Assembly: GCA_002381805.1 (NCBI GenBank)
Contig: DFXZ01000007.1
Location: forward strand, 1-64,000
DNA from: Bdellovibrio sp. UBA4095
GTDB lineage: Bacteria; Bdellovibrionota; Bdellovibrionia; Bdellovibrionales; Bdellovibrionaceae
Length of the DNA: 64,000 nucleotides
Direction: 5' to 3'
Position 1 is the stretch's first letter. Each line of letters opens with the position of its first letter. Of the stretch, positions 44,811 to 53,932 are shown one piece after another. Both the position numbers and the translations under genes were made by a program. The notes under the pieces are model-generated. The model searched no databases, was not told the DNA's origin, and saw nothing but the letters and a program-made list of their open reading frames with translations.

Positions 44811-45854
44811 CTATGGTTCCATTGCTTTAAGGAGTAATGGGACAATGCGAATGAACAGGTGCAAAATGACCGGGCCGATCAGCAGCCCGGGCAAACCCAT
44901 CATAATGATGGCGCCGACGATACAAGTAAAAGCAACAATAGCTGATACTTCGGAGTCACCACTTAAAAGAAATGGTTTTATGATATTGTCGATCGTTCCA
45001 GCAAAAATAGCGACGATGGTTAAGCCTATACCCGCACCAATGCGATCTCCTACGAACGCGAGAATAGCTAAAAGAAAGCCAACAGGTGCTGCGCCAATGA
45101 CAGGAATAAACGACACAAAAAAAGTAACGGTCAGAACTAACCAAAAATCACCAGTTTGAAATATTAAACTACCTAGACCGATAATTGATGCTTGGATTAT
45201 GCCTACCACGAAAGTTGAAAACAATGTAACGGAGCAGCTTTTTTTCGCAGCTTGGATCAAGTCATTCGTAAAGCCATAAGAAAAAGGAGAGTATTTTTGG
45301 CAGAAGGTTTTCGCTTCAACAGCCTTAAGGGAAAGAGCGAATAGAACTACTATAAAAACCAAACTGGCGATAACTACATCTGGAAGTTGTGCCAGGAATT
45401 TACTCGAAAAGTTAATCACAATCTGACCCACGAATCGCAGGGTCGACTCAATTAGGTTTTGCGCCGGGGAGGCGACATCAATTCCCGTCATGTCAGAGAT
45501 CTTTTGCAACGTCGAGATGACGAAGTTTTTTAATGGTTGAACCTGATTAAAGGCCTTTTCCGCAGCTTGATTGTCGGGATTGCTGAAATAGGCAAACACG
45601 CGATAGACAGCAAGAGAAATCGGAACCCAGAAAATCAACAATCCACCAATCAATGTCAGAATGACGGCAGTTCGGGGTTTCATGTGAAATTTTTTGGCAA
45701 CAACCTGGGTAAAATCATGCAACCCCAAGGCGAAGACGCCAGCAATGGTCAGAGGGAATAGGAAGGGTATATTTATATAGATAAAAATACCCAACAGAGC
45801 GATGAGTAAAATCCAGTTAATGAGTTTTGCCTGCGTTCTTAGTACTTCAACCAT
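44811..45854 (-). CDS. AI-2E (PerM) family transporter
   Basis: 347 residues, seven or eight membrane helices. It has the family's long middle amphipathic region (about 85-150) and the late FVSFIPVIGAAPVGFLLAILAF segment plus GLPGLLIGPVILHLF. Family members are called autoinducer-2 exporters, but many transport other solutes (for example Na+/H+), so the name is only a family label. GAGAGA precedes the start. The next gene upstream ends eight bases away and could be co-transcribed. Confidence 0.9.
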   Translation of the reverse strand: MVEVLRTQAKLINWILLIALLGIFIYINIPFLFPLTIAGVFALGLHDFTQVVAKKFHMKPRTAVILTLIGGLLIFWVPISLAVYRVFAYFSNPDNQAAEKAFNQVQPLKNFVISTLQKISDMTGIDVASPAQNLIESTLRFVGQIVINFSSKFLAQLPDVVIASLVFIVVLFALSLKAVEAKTFCQKYSPFSYGFTNDLIQAAKKSCSVTLFSTFVVGIIQASIIGLGSLIFQTGDFWLVLTVTFFVSFIPVIGAAPVGFLLAILAFVGDRIGAGIGLTIVAIFAGTIDNIIKPFLLSGDSEVSAIVAFTCIVGAIIMMGLPGLLIGPVILHLFIRIVPLLLKAMEP

Positions 45855-45861
45855 ATCTCTC

Positions 45862-46191
45862 TCAGTTTATTTCACACTGCATGCGAGCTTCTGCTCTGCA
45901 GTTAACCCATGTTCCATTGTGTTGTGGTGGTAAATAGTTGGGATTGCAATATGTCGAGATCTGAGTTGTGAAGGTCAAAGAGCGACCTCTATGATTTTGT
46001 TCGCAAGTCCAGCGAGCATCCCTTTCGGCATCATTCGATGCCTGCATTTTCACTCTATTAAGGCAAAAGGAGCCACTATTTGCGTTGCAATAGGAGTTAT
46101 CCTGGCCTCTGCCTTGGACGAAAATTTTCGAGGCCGCAAGAGTGGATTGATAAGAGAGCACTACAAATAACAAACTGAATATGGATCTCAT
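45862..46191 (-). CDS. secreted six-cysteine protein
   Basis: 109 residues from the ATG at 46191. Signal peptide (1-19, ending LAA), then a basic mature part with six cysteines at regular distances, likely three disulfides. Polar and rich in Asn, Arg and Gln. Unknown family. Just upstream of the AI-2E-family gene on the same strand. Confidence 0.65.
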   Translation of the reverse strand: MRSIFSLLFVVLSYQSTLAASKIFVQGRGQDNSYCNANSGSFCLNRVKMQASNDAERDARWTCEQNHRGRSLTFTTQISTYCNPNYLPPQHNGTWVNCRAEARMQCEIN

Positions 46192-46292
46192 AAACAACCC
46201 CCGGGATATCTAATCAAGACATGAATCCAGGGGGCTATCAAGTTCTATCGCTGATGTTCGACATGCTTTTTTGCAATCGACATCTTGGCGCA

Positions 46293-46961
46293 TCAAGTTA
46301 TTGTGCTCGAGACAAAATGAATACCCATCTCTTGTTGTTGTTCTCGTTCGTTCCAGCGCATCCAACGCACTTGTCCTTCTAACGAGACAAACTCGCCCTC
46401 TTTGTTTTGGTAGGTGATATTGATAAAGTCCTTGGCCTGATAAAATGGAGCCTTGATCTTTAAGCAAGAACCTTGAAGTGAAATATTGTGGAAGGCTCCC
46501 CCCAAGATAGGTTGAAAATTGCGATTTTCACTTCCCAGGGGAAGTAGGGAGGGGCTTACCATGGCTCTGGCCTCGCTGTGCAGTCGCTTTTCCTCGCGCA
46601 GCTCGAGCTGGCGACCTTCAAGATAAGTTTTAATATTGTCCGCCAGGTGGGATTCTTCGGTCTTCCAAAGAACGATTAGATTCTTTTCGCTCTTAAGGCG
46701 AATTTTCATCTGGGCCGAGAGCTCTTTAACAATCAGGAATGTTTGTGTATTCACATAATTTTTCTGAAAGAAGCTATAGAGCTCAAAGTGGCGTTGTTCC
46801 AAAAATGGCAGGTAAGCGACAATGACTTTTTGGCCATCGCAACTATGTAAAGCTTCTCGAATGTCGTAAGGATTTTCTACGAGATGAGTTTCAAATGATT
46901 TCTCTTGTTTTAATTTTTTTGGAATGCTTGAAAGGCCTGTAACAAAAATCTGTGTGTTCAT
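46293..46961 (-). CDS. PilZ-domain protein with receiver-like N-terminus
   Basis: 222 residues. The C-terminal about 100 residues form a PilZ-like domain: GAFHNISLQGSCLKIK matches the (D/N)xSxxG strand, and the end strand MGIHFVSS follows; an Arg-containing segment lies before it (SENRNF). PilZ domains bind cyclic di-GMP, but the classic RxxxR is not clearly present, so ligand binding is doubtful. The N-terminal 115 residues look like a degenerate receiver fold without the phosphoacceptor. Start behind GGGGAG. Confidence 0.72.
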   Translation of the reverse strand: MNTQIFVTGLSSIPKKLKQEKSFETHLVENPYDIREALHSCDGQKVIVAYLPFLEQRHFELYSFFQKNYVNTQTFLIVKELSAQMKIRLKSEKNLIVLWKTEESHLADNIKTYLEGRQLELREEKRLHSEARAMVSPSLLPLGSENRNFQPILGGAFHNISLQGSCLKIKAPFYQAKDFINITYQNKEGEFVSLEGQVRWMRWNEREQQQEMGIHFVSSTIT

Positions 46962-47110
46962 GATTAGTCTCCCCTTAGTTGCTGTCTAAGCAAAGGTGGA
47001 GCCAATTCGAAGACCGTTCAAAATAGAGGGGAGCTGTTAGCTTTGTAACAGGTGTTTAGGTTTTTGTAACAGCAGTCTGAAATGAACAGTCCGGTGTAGC
47101 TTTTTCGCTA

Positions 47111-49357
47111 TTATTTCTTTAAAGACTGTATCTTATTAAGATCGCCCACAAGCCAAATCAAATCTCCGGCCAAAAGCTCCAACCCCGAGTCAGGGTTTAG
47201 CATACGTTGGCCTTCGCGTTCGACTCCGACAATAAGGCCATTGACGGCCTCGCGAAGGCCGCATTCTCTTATAGATCGGTTGATGAACTGATCCTCTGAT
47301 TTAAGAAAGATTGAAGCTAAGCCATAGGAGGGCTTTTCCGCTTTTTCGATCAAAGTGGTCTTTTGAATTTCAAGCACATCTTTCACTGAACCCAGCTGTT
47401 CCTCTGTACCAATGAGGAAAATTTTGTCATAAGGGAATAGGATGTCTTCTCTTCCCGGAGCCAGAATCTGCTTTTCACCACGCTCAATCATGGCAACCGT
47501 GACTCCGAAAGTTTCCTTAAGTCGCGACTGCTGAAGCGTTTTTCCGACCACTGAAGAGTAGGGAGAAATAATAAACTCGGTCAAGGAGGCGTCCCAGGGT
47601 GCGAGCTCGGGCTTTGTGTTGGCAACAGCAAGTTCGGCTTTTTCTCTTTCATTCAAATTGGAAAGAAACTTCTTTTCCACTGCTTGGTAGAAGGGTTCTG
47701 CTAGCTTGCTGAAGTAAACCCCAATGATCACCAGAGCAATAATCACTATCACGGCCACTGAGTGCGATGTCGAAAACTTTTCTGTGGAAAATCGGCTTAC
47801 TATGAAACCAATTAAAGCAGTTCCAATCAATAGGCGAACCAAGATGATCCCGAACTGCAGACGCTTCAGTTGAATGACTGTTTCGGGGGAGTAAGTAGAC
47901 GTATGTGATGGACGACCAAATAAGATGGCCCAAAGGAAGGGGGCTGATATGGTCAAGGTAACCAGCCCGATTAAAAAATTCAGCCACGGGTAATTTTCGA
48001 TTTCTGATGAGACTCTGGGAAGTGCCAATTTGCTCATGGCAAAGCCAATGGCAATGACGACGACGGAGTTCAGGAAAATCTTCATTCCATATTCGTTCCA
48101 GATAAGTTCGAAAACATTTTTTCCCGAGGACGTCGACATGGCTGTTTCGTATCTGGCCAACTGATCTTTAAGCGTTTTGGGTATTCGGTTTTCAAGCCAG
48201 GAGTAGATAGGATCACAGTACTTAATCATGTACGGTGTCGTGAATGTGGTGACGGCAGAAACTGCGACAGCAATGGGATAGAGAAAATCGCTGGTGACTT
48301 TAAGCGTGACTCCAAGCGTGGCAATAATAAAAGAGAACTCACCTATTTGGGCAAGGCTCATCCCGGCCTGTACGGATGTTTTTAGACTTCTCCCTGAAAT
48401 AAGAGCTCCGACTGATGAGCTGATCAGTTTGCCCACGATCGTGATAGCTGTCATTAGCATGATGACGCCGAAATAGTCGTAGAGGACTTTTGGATCGATC
48501 ATCATGCCCACTGATACAAAGAAAACCGCTGCAAAGAGATCTCGAACTGGAATTAAAATTCCTTCAATACGATGGCCGTACTTTGTTTCAGCCAATAGGG
48601 AGCCCATCACGAAAGCACCCAAAGCTGGAGAAAAACCGACATTGGTGGCGATCATTACCATTAGTAGGCATAGGCCGATCGACACAATCAGAGTGGTTTC
48701 ATCAGAAAGGAACCTTTCGACTTTGCGAAGAAATATCGGAAGGACATATATTCCCAGCAGAAACCAAAGAACCATGAAGAAGATCAGGCGTGACGAGGTG
48801 GAAAAGAGTTCTGTTCCAGAGAGCGACTGTGTTGCTGCGACGGAAGAAAGCAGGACCAAGAGTAGGATGGCAACAAGATCCTCGACAATAAGAATTCCGA
48901 AGACCAAAGAAACGAAGTTTCGTCCCTTCATCCCAAGTTCATCAAATGCTCGGACAATAATAGTTGTCGAGGAAACGGAGAGGATGCCTCCCAAAAAGAG
49001 ACTGTCCATCTTAGACCATCCCAGCATCTGGCCTGTTAAATAGCCGGCTCCCAACATAAAGCCGATCTCGCTTAAGCCAGCGATCGTCGCACTTTTACCT
49101 ACTTTGGCGAGTTTTTTAAAACTGAATTCTAGTCCTAGTCCGAACAACAGAAAGATAACGCCGATTTCGGCCCAGACTTTGATGCTTTCAGTATCAGAGA
49201 CTGTAAAGATAAAAGGAACATGCGGGCTGACCAAAAAACCTGCGATCAGATAACCAAGAACGACAGGCTGCTTCAGATACTTACATATAAGAGTTACTAT
49301 CGCTGCAGTAATAAGGATAAAGCCAAGATCTTGAATGAGAACAGGTATATGAAGCAT
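47111..49357 (-). CDS. CPA2-type cation/proton antiporter with two RCK-C domains
   Basis: 748 residues. Twelve or thirteen helices (1-390) form a KefB/RosB-like Na+/H+ exchanger core (VVLGYLIAGFLVSP, FLLFGLGLEFSFKKL, LGAFVMGSLLAETKYGHRIE). A second membrane block of about four helices (425-560) follows, then two TrkA-C (RCK-C) domains (about 590-665 and 672-745). No RCK-N/NAD-binding domain is visible, unlike E. coli KefB/KefC. Probably potassium or sodium efflux, regulated by a small ligand at the RCK-C domains. Confidence 0.88.
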   Translation of the reverse strand: MLHIPVLIQDLGFILITAAIVTLICKYLKQPVVLGYLIAGFLVSPHVPFIFTVSDTESIKVWAEIGVIFLLFGLGLEFSFKKLAKVGKSATIAGLSEIGFMLGAGYLTGQMLGWSKMDSLFLGGILSVSSTTIIVRAFDELGMKGRNFVSLVFGILIVEDLVAILLLVLLSSVAATQSLSGTELFSTSSRLIFFMVLWFLLGIYVLPIFLRKVERFLSDETTLIVSIGLCLLMVMIATNVGFSPALGAFVMGSLLAETKYGHRIEGILIPVRDLFAAVFFVSVGMMIDPKVLYDYFGVIMLMTAITIVGKLISSSVGALISGRSLKTSVQAGMSLAQIGEFSFIIATLGVTLKVTSDFLYPIAVAVSAVTTFTTPYMIKYCDPIYSWLENRIPKTLKDQLARYETAMSTSSGKNVFELIWNEYGMKIFLNSVVVIAIGFAMSKLALPRVSSEIENYPWLNFLIGLVTLTISAPFLWAILFGRPSHTSTYSPETVIQLKRLQFGIILVRLLIGTALIGFIVSRFSTEKFSTSHSVAVIVIIALVIIGVYFSKLAEPFYQAVEKKFLSNLNEREKAELAVANTKPELAPWDASLTEFIISPYSSVVGKTLQQSRLKETFGVTVAMIERGEKQILAPGREDILFPYDKIFLIGTEEQLGSVKDVLEIQKTTLIEKAEKPSYGLASIFLKSEDQFINRSIRECGLREAVNGLIVGVEREGQRMLNPDSGLELLAGDLIWLVGDLNKIQSLKK

Positions 49358-49403
49358 GTCTCAGCTTATATTTTTTTGTTGGGACGAACAATCGCGCGGC
49401 GCA

Positions 49404-49430
49404 ACACGCTGGGATTTTTTCCCAGCGTGT
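49404..49430 (-). terminator. strong hairpin after the DJ-1/PfpI gene
   Basis: ACACGCTGGG and CCCAGCGTGT pair perfectly around a T-rich loop. It lies six bases after the PfpI-like stop on the minus strand. There is no T-run behind it, so its efficiency as a terminator is uncertain. Confidence 0.55.
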
Positions 49431-49435
49431 AAGTG

Positions 49436-50035
49436 TTACTGAACGTTGCGTGCTTCTGTGGATTTTTGCTGCGACCTTTGCTGTCGAGGCTCATGACGGC
49501 CTTCGGCGAACTCTTCGATCATTTTTTTGGTGAATGCCGGTATATCATTAGGGTTGCGACTGGTGACGAGGCCTTTGTCAGTGACAACTTCGCGATCTTC
49601 CCACTGGGCTCCTGCATTTTCGAGGTCCACTCTCACTGAGGGGTATGACGTGAGCTTTCGGCCTCTGACAACATCAGCACTTATTAAAAGTGAAGGGGCG
49701 TGGCAGATGGCTGCGATAGGCTTCCCAGACTCTGCAAATTTCCGGACGAAGTTAACAGCCTTATCATTAATACGGAGTTTATCAGGGTTCATCGTGCCAC
49801 CAGGCAACATAAGTGCATCAAACTGTTCCGCATTCACTTTATCGATGGCTTCGTCGACTTGAATATGGTCACTCCAGTTCCCGTCGGACCAGGACTTTAT
49901 ATCGCCCGTTTTCAAAGAAATTACTTTCACCGTGGCTCCGGCTTCTTCAAGGGACTTTTTGGGTTCAAAGAGTTCTGACTTTTCAAATCCATCCGTAGCT
50001 AAGATAGCAACTCGGCAGTTTTCGAGTCGGCTCAT
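49436..50035 (-). CDS. DJ-1/PfpI family protein (type 1 glutamine amidotransferase-like)
   Basis: 199 residues from the ATG at 50035, directly behind AAAAGGAGG. Nucleophile elbow AAICHAP with Cys111-His112, the acidic Glu18 and LMLPGG. The set fits the YhbO/PfpI subgroup of protein/nucleic-acid deglycases or stress chaperones. The C-terminal 20 residues are a disordered Gln/Arg/Ser tail that homologs usually lack. Probable stress-defence role. Confidence 0.88.
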   Translation of the reverse strand: MSRLENCRVAILATDGFEKSELFEPKKSLEEAGATVKVISLKTGDIKSWSDGNWSDHIQVDEAIDKVNAEQFDALMLPGGTMNPDKLRINDKAVNFVRKFAESGKPIAAICHAPSLLISADVVRGRKLTSYPSVRVDLENAGAQWEDREVVTDKGLVTSRNPNDIPAFTKKMIEEFAEGRHEPRQQRSQQKSTEARNVQ

Positions 50036-50112
50036 GAGACCTCCTTTTAAAAGGTTGGTTGGTAATGGCAAGGTTCCATTCTAAATGTGGCAAAATTTTT
50101 AACCAAAAGTTC

Positions 50113-50985
50113 TTAGTGGCGCTTGTGAGAAATCATATTTGACAGCGTGGAAGCATCCTGAGGTGCGCGAACTTTGACATCATTATCGAAGTAGACGAAC
50201 ACGTCTCTCTTCTTAGTGGGGGCAGGTTGATCAGTCAAAGTGAGTGCATTTGCGGGAGCTTGACCCTTTTTCCAGAGTTCGATGCGATCAGCCCACCAGT
50301 GCAGAGTGGAGTCATCATATCCGCTAGTGTAAAGTTCTTCATCTCCATGCAGACGGAGATAGAGAAAGTCGCTGGTAATGTCTTCGATGTAGGGCCATTT
50401 CCCGGCAGTGTCTGCAAAAACCAGCGCGATGTTGTGTCTGCGAAGCAGTTCAATAAAATATGGATTCTCGAAGGAATGGTGCCGTACCTCGATGGCATGG
50501 CGGATTTTCCTATTCGCTTTTCTAAGATCAAGGGGATAGCTCGGAGACAGTCGATCCGACATATCGGCCAGTTGAGTGGCCTGCTTAAATGTTCTAGGTA
50601 GTTTTTCGAAGAAGCTCCCCAGTCGCTGTTCGTCAAAAACGAAGTTTGGAGGAAATTGCCAAAGAAAAGGTCCGAGCTTCTCTTTTAAATGTAACACTCC
50701 AGAGGCAAAGAAATTCGCCAGGGGCAATTCAATGTCTTTTAATCTGCGGATGTGTGTAATATAGCGTGGGCCTTTCACGCTAAAGATAAAGTCTGCTGGC
50801 GTATCCTGATGCCACTTTTGATAGCTTTCCGGTTTCTGCGTGGCATAGAAAGTGCCATTGATTTCTATAGTGTCGACCTGTCTACTTGCAAAATAGAGTT
50901 CTTGATTTTGCTTAAGCTCTTCGGGATAAAAAATTCCTCTCCACGGAGTGTATCGCCAACCCGAGATTCCAATTCTTGTTTCCAT
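50113..50985 (-). CDS. DUF72 family protein
   Basis: 290 residues, a TIM-barrel-like family. Opens with RIGISGWRYTPWRGIFYPEEL and EINGTFYATQKPESYQKW, and later FSVKGPRYITHIRRL, FLWQFPPNF and YLRLHG, all classic DUF72 words. Function is still uncertain (members are sometimes called YecE); a nuclease or sugar-related role has been suggested. Ribosome-binding site weak. Confidence 0.9.
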   Translation of the reverse strand: METRIGISGWRYTPWRGIFYPEELKQNQELYFASRQVDTIEINGTFYATQKPESYQKWHQDTPADFIFSVKGPRYITHIRRLKDIELPLANFFASGVLHLKEKLGPFLWQFPPNFVFDEQRLGSFFEKLPRTFKQATQLADMSDRLSPSYPLDLRKANRKIRHAIEVRHHSFENPYFIELLRRHNIALVFADTAGKWPYIEDITSDFLYLRLHGDEELYTSGYDDSTLHWWADRIELWKKGQAPANALTLTDQPAPTKKRDVFVYFDNDVKVRAPQDASTLSNMISHKRH

Positions 50986-51056
50986 ACTTTCAAGAATGAA
51001 GGGTTCTGGCGTTCATGTCTATTCAGGAGATCTTTCTATGGCTAAGAAACAAATTT

Positions 51057-51944
51057 CTAATTTTTAAAGTTATCTGTCAGGGCGATGTCTCGAGTGATCC
51101 CACCAAAGGTCCCGCAATAAACAGTCTCTTCAAGCCAAGCTGTTTCAGCAGCAAGCTCGTCTTTGTAAATGAGTTTTGACCAAAAACGGTTCAGGCTGTC
51201 CCAGCTGTAGCCGCGACTCTTAAGAAAGTCCTTAGCCTCAAAAGGTGCTGAGCTTGCAATGACTTGAGTCATGGTGCGCCGGGCATTGGCTAAAAGCTCT
51301 GCTAAATAGGAATGCTGTGATTCGGGTTGCGGCAGGCTGAGCAGATAGAGCAATGCTTCAGCATCATTAATTGCGCGATGGGAGTCCGTGAAAAAACCGT
51401 GATAGATATTCAGTAACTCAAGTTTTGGGCTGGTATAACCTTTGTTAAACCAGTCGATCTGTTTGATTGAACAAGCCCATACTTTCTGAGTTGAGATCTT
51501 AGATTTCTTTTCGATAAAGGGTCTGTCGAATCTGGCGTTGTGAGCTACGATGACCGAGGCTTCGCTAAGCAGACTGTCTACCTCGGACCAGTCGATATTT
51601 ACTCCCGCAACCATCTGATCAGTGATGCCCGTTATAATGGTGATTTCTTTTGAAAGAGGTCTTCCGGGGTCTTGAAAAGAAGAGTAGGATTTACCGACAG
51701 AAAGAATCTCTCCTGTGGCTTTGTTGAACTGAAACTGTCGAAGGCCGATTTCAATGATCGTGTCATCTGAATGGCTTAGTCCCGTTGTCTCTACATCTAT
51801 AGAGACACCCACTCTTAGCAAATCGGAATTAGCGGTGATCCAATCAGGGGTTGCATAAGATGGTTTTTCTATTTGGCTCAAATCGAGCTTTTTAAGGGTG
51901 ACTGTAGAACCGCAATCTGATTTTCCAATCCAATGAAATGACAA
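51057..51944 (-). CDS. DnaQ-like 3'-5' exonuclease
   Basis: 295 residues. The TTG at 51944 is used, with GGAG six bases before it. DEDDh motifs: SIDVETTG (Asp50, Glu52), AHNARFDRPF and HRAINDAEALL with the catalytic His/Asp. The C-terminal about 80 residues are an extra domain. Could be a polymerase epsilon-like proofreader, RNase T-like or a repair exonuclease; no polymerase is adjacent, so a stand-alone repair or RNA role is likely. Confidence 0.88.
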   Translation of the reverse strand: MSFHWIGKSDCGSTVTLKKLDLSQIEKPSYATPDWITANSDLLRVGVSIDVETTGLSHSDDTIIEIGLRQFQFNKATGEILSVGKSYSSFQDPGRPLSKEITIITGITDQMVAGVNIDWSEVDSLLSEASVIVAHNARFDRPFIEKKSKISTQKVWACSIKQIDWFNKGYTSPKLELLNIYHGFFTDSHRAINDAEALLYLLSLPQPESQHSYLAELLANARRTMTQVIASSAPFEAKDFLKSRGYSWDSLNRFWSKLIYKDELAAETAWLEETVYCGTFGGITRDIALTDNFKN

Positions 51945-52077
51945 GGGGGACTCCTTTTTTTGGTCCCTGCTAAATTAGCATTTGCATGGGGTTTTCTCAA
52001 GCGGGAGGTCCGAAATACCTAGGCGGAGTTTGTTTTGGCGCTGCTTGCTAGGACTCAAGATTCAGAAAGTGCCTGAT

Positions 52078-52455
52078 CTATTGGCAGAAAATAAAAGAGT
52101 CTTGGATAACTCCAACGACGTTTTCTGCTTTTAGGTCCTCAGACACCAGGATCAAGCCGTAGGTGTTGCCCCCATCACAGCGATCTTGATTGGTAGAGAT
52201 CACGAAAAATTGTTGTGAAGTCGGTTTGTGGAGGAGCTTTCTAAAGCTTATGGCATCTCGGCACTCCTCGGTGTCGAATGAGGAAAGTTGTTGTTCGAAA
52301 GCCTTAAATAAGCTTGCTGGAAAGTTTATGTGGGACTCTGCGCCGAGGGTAAAATATGAAGAGTCTGCCAAGTCCGGCAGCTGGCTGTCGGCAAAAGGGC
52401 AGGCGAATGCTGTCAGAGGGAAAATTATAAACAGGATGATGAAAAACTTAGTCAT
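52078..52455 (-). CDS. secreted small protein, unknown
   Basis: 125 residues: signal peptide (1-18, cleavage near AFA) and a mature domain with four cysteines including the penultimate residue. Alternating strands, no recognised family. AAGGAG precedes the ATG. Near the secreted nuclease gene but on the other strand. Confidence 0.6.
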   Translation of the reverse strand: MTKFFIILFIIFPLTAFACPFADSQLPDLADSSYFTLGAESHINFPASLFKAFEQQLSSFDTEECRDAISFRKLLHKPTSQQFFVISTNQDRCDGGNTYGLILVSEDLKAENVVGVIQDSFIFCQ

Positions 52456-52605
52456 TTGAACTCCTTCCGGACTCTTGTTCGAAAGCTCGGAAATTTGGTG
52501 GGTGAATCGCGCGAACTGCGAAGGTTGGTGAATCGGTAAAGCAGAATCTGTGCCGGGTCTATTAAAGTCTTTGCCTGGCTCGGTCAGACTACTTATTGTT
52601 AAGTA

Positions 52606-53397
52606 ATGGTGAATTATTTTTTGTGCCTGATTGTATTCCTAGTAGTCGGTTGTCAAACGTCCCCCAAAAAAACTATCGAGAAGGAATTGTCGCCGTGGCC
52701 TGGGGTAACAAATACGTCCTTGCATTCAGGATTGCAGGTTTCACACAAAAAATCGTATTCGTTAGCTTGCCACCCCAGTCATCGTATCGCCGCCTGGGTG
52801 CAATTTGAGCTCACCAAAGAACAAGTTCAACATAACGGCTCCCTGTCGCGTTGGAAGAAAGCATATGTGCCTGATTCGAGTTTGCAGGGCGCCTGTTACG
52901 TTCAAGATAAGGAATACAAACCTTACGCCAAAAATGGTTACGACCGAGGGCACTTAGCGGATGCTGAAAGTTTCAGGTATAGCAAAACAGCCGTAGAAGA
53001 CGTCGCATATACTTCCAATCTCAGCCCGCAAAAAGCCGGATTCAACAGAGGTATCTGGAAAAGACTTGAAAGTTGGCAGCGCGAGCAGGCCGAAAAAGAA
53101 AGACGGGTGCTAGTAATTGTCGGGCCGGTCCTGTCTAAGAACCTTCCTAAGCTAGAAACTCAGATATCGATTCCGGAGGCTTACTACCGAGTATTAATCG
53201 ATCTGACGCCTCCTCAAAAGACGATCGGTTTCTTGATGCGGCAGGATGACCGCGGAGCCATTCAAGAGCACGTACTTTGTCCTGAAAAAATAGAGGAGTT
53301 GACCGGATTAAGTTTTGGCGAAGTTTATCTAAAGGAAAATAAGAAAGCGTTGTTCGCAAATTGCTCTTGGAATGATTGGCAGAGTAGGAACAACTGA
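52606..53397 (+). CDS. lipoprotein DNA/RNA non-specific endonuclease (NUC1 family)
   Basis: 263 residues. Lipobox VVGC with Cys16 marks a lipoprotein. The beta-beta-alpha-metal nuclease motif is complete: DRGH at 113-116 (general base His116), Asn138 (SNLSPQ), Asn147 and Glu155 (FNRGIWKRLE). Such enzymes digest DNA and RNA without sequence choice. An envelope-held nuclease would serve scavenging or prey-nucleic-acid digestion. The end is convergent with the secreted RelE-fold gene. Confidence 0.92.
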   Translation: MVNYFLCLIVFLVVGCQTSPKKTIEKELSPWPGVTNTSLHSGLQVSHKKSYSLACHPSHRIAAWVQFELTKEQVQHNGSLSRWKKAYVPDSSLQGACYVQDKEYKPYAKNGYDRGHLADAESFRYSKTAVEDVAYTSNLSPQKAGFNRGIWKRLESWQREQAEKERRVLVIVGPVLSKNLPKLETQISIPEAYYRVLIDLTPPQKTIGFLMRQDDRGAIQEHVLCPEKIEELTGLSFGEVYLKENKKALFANCSWNDWQSRNN

Positions 53398-53404
53398 ATA
53401 CGGA

Positions 53405-53932
53405 TCAGTTTCCGTGGATTTGTCCTTTGTTCACGCGGCGTATCTCTATTACATCATCTGTAACGTCAAAAAGTACTCGGTAGCCATCGTTCAATCTGAC
53501 CGAATGTGCTTTGCTGCCAAACTGGGGGAGCTTTTCATAGTGCCACCGCCCCGGATTATCTAAAAGATCTTTCAATCCCTTAGACGCTGTGGCTGTAGCG
53601 ATAAATTCGTCGAGCTTCTGATGCAGATTCTTAGGTAGGTGCTGGATTTCTTTTTCGGCCTTATGTTGGATATTAAACTTTCTAGATGGACTGAATTCCG
53701 CTCTGCTGTTAGGGGCCGACTGCAGAGATAGTTTGTATTTCTCCAATAGCAACTCAACCTCTTTATCGGACGAGAGCTTACTGCTATTGATCTTTGCGTA
53801 ATCATTCCAGAACTGCGGATTATTAGCTATTTTGGGGTCCTTAAGCGCTGCGCTTAAAATGCAGTTGTCGCTGGCTTTCGCTACCAAAGAGTTAGTTAGA
53901 ATAAAAACAACAAATATAATTTTACTGAACAC
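53405..53932 (-). CDS. secreted RelE/ParE-fold protein (predicted toxin)
   Basis: 175 residues, GTG start inside the end of the upstream gene (11-base overlap). It has a signal peptide (1-20) although RelE-family toxins normally work in the cytosol. The C-terminal about 90 residues fit the RelE/ParE/HigB fold: KAEKEIQHLPKNLHQKL helix, then WHYEKL, SVRLNDGYRVLFDV and the final IEIRRVNKGQIHG strand. A middle linker has basic and Ser-rich sequence. Known relatives occur as C-terminal toxin domains of polymorphic secreted toxins. No immunity gene is seen beside it. Target (mRNA or gyrase) not determinable. Confidence 0.7.
   Translation of the reverse strand: MFSKIIFVVFILTNSLVAKASDNCILSAALKDPKIANNPQFWNDYAKINSSKLSSDKEVELLLEKYKLSLQSAPNSRAEFSPSRKFNIQHKAEKEIQHLPKNLHQKLDEFIATATASKGLKDLLDNPGRWHYEKLPQFGSKAHSVRLNDGYRVLFDVTDDVIEIRRVNKGQIHGN

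Noticed and set aside
46210..46467. 85-residue minus-strand frame next to the PilZ gene
   Set aside because: It overlaps the 3' part of the PilZ gene in another frame and has no start signal.
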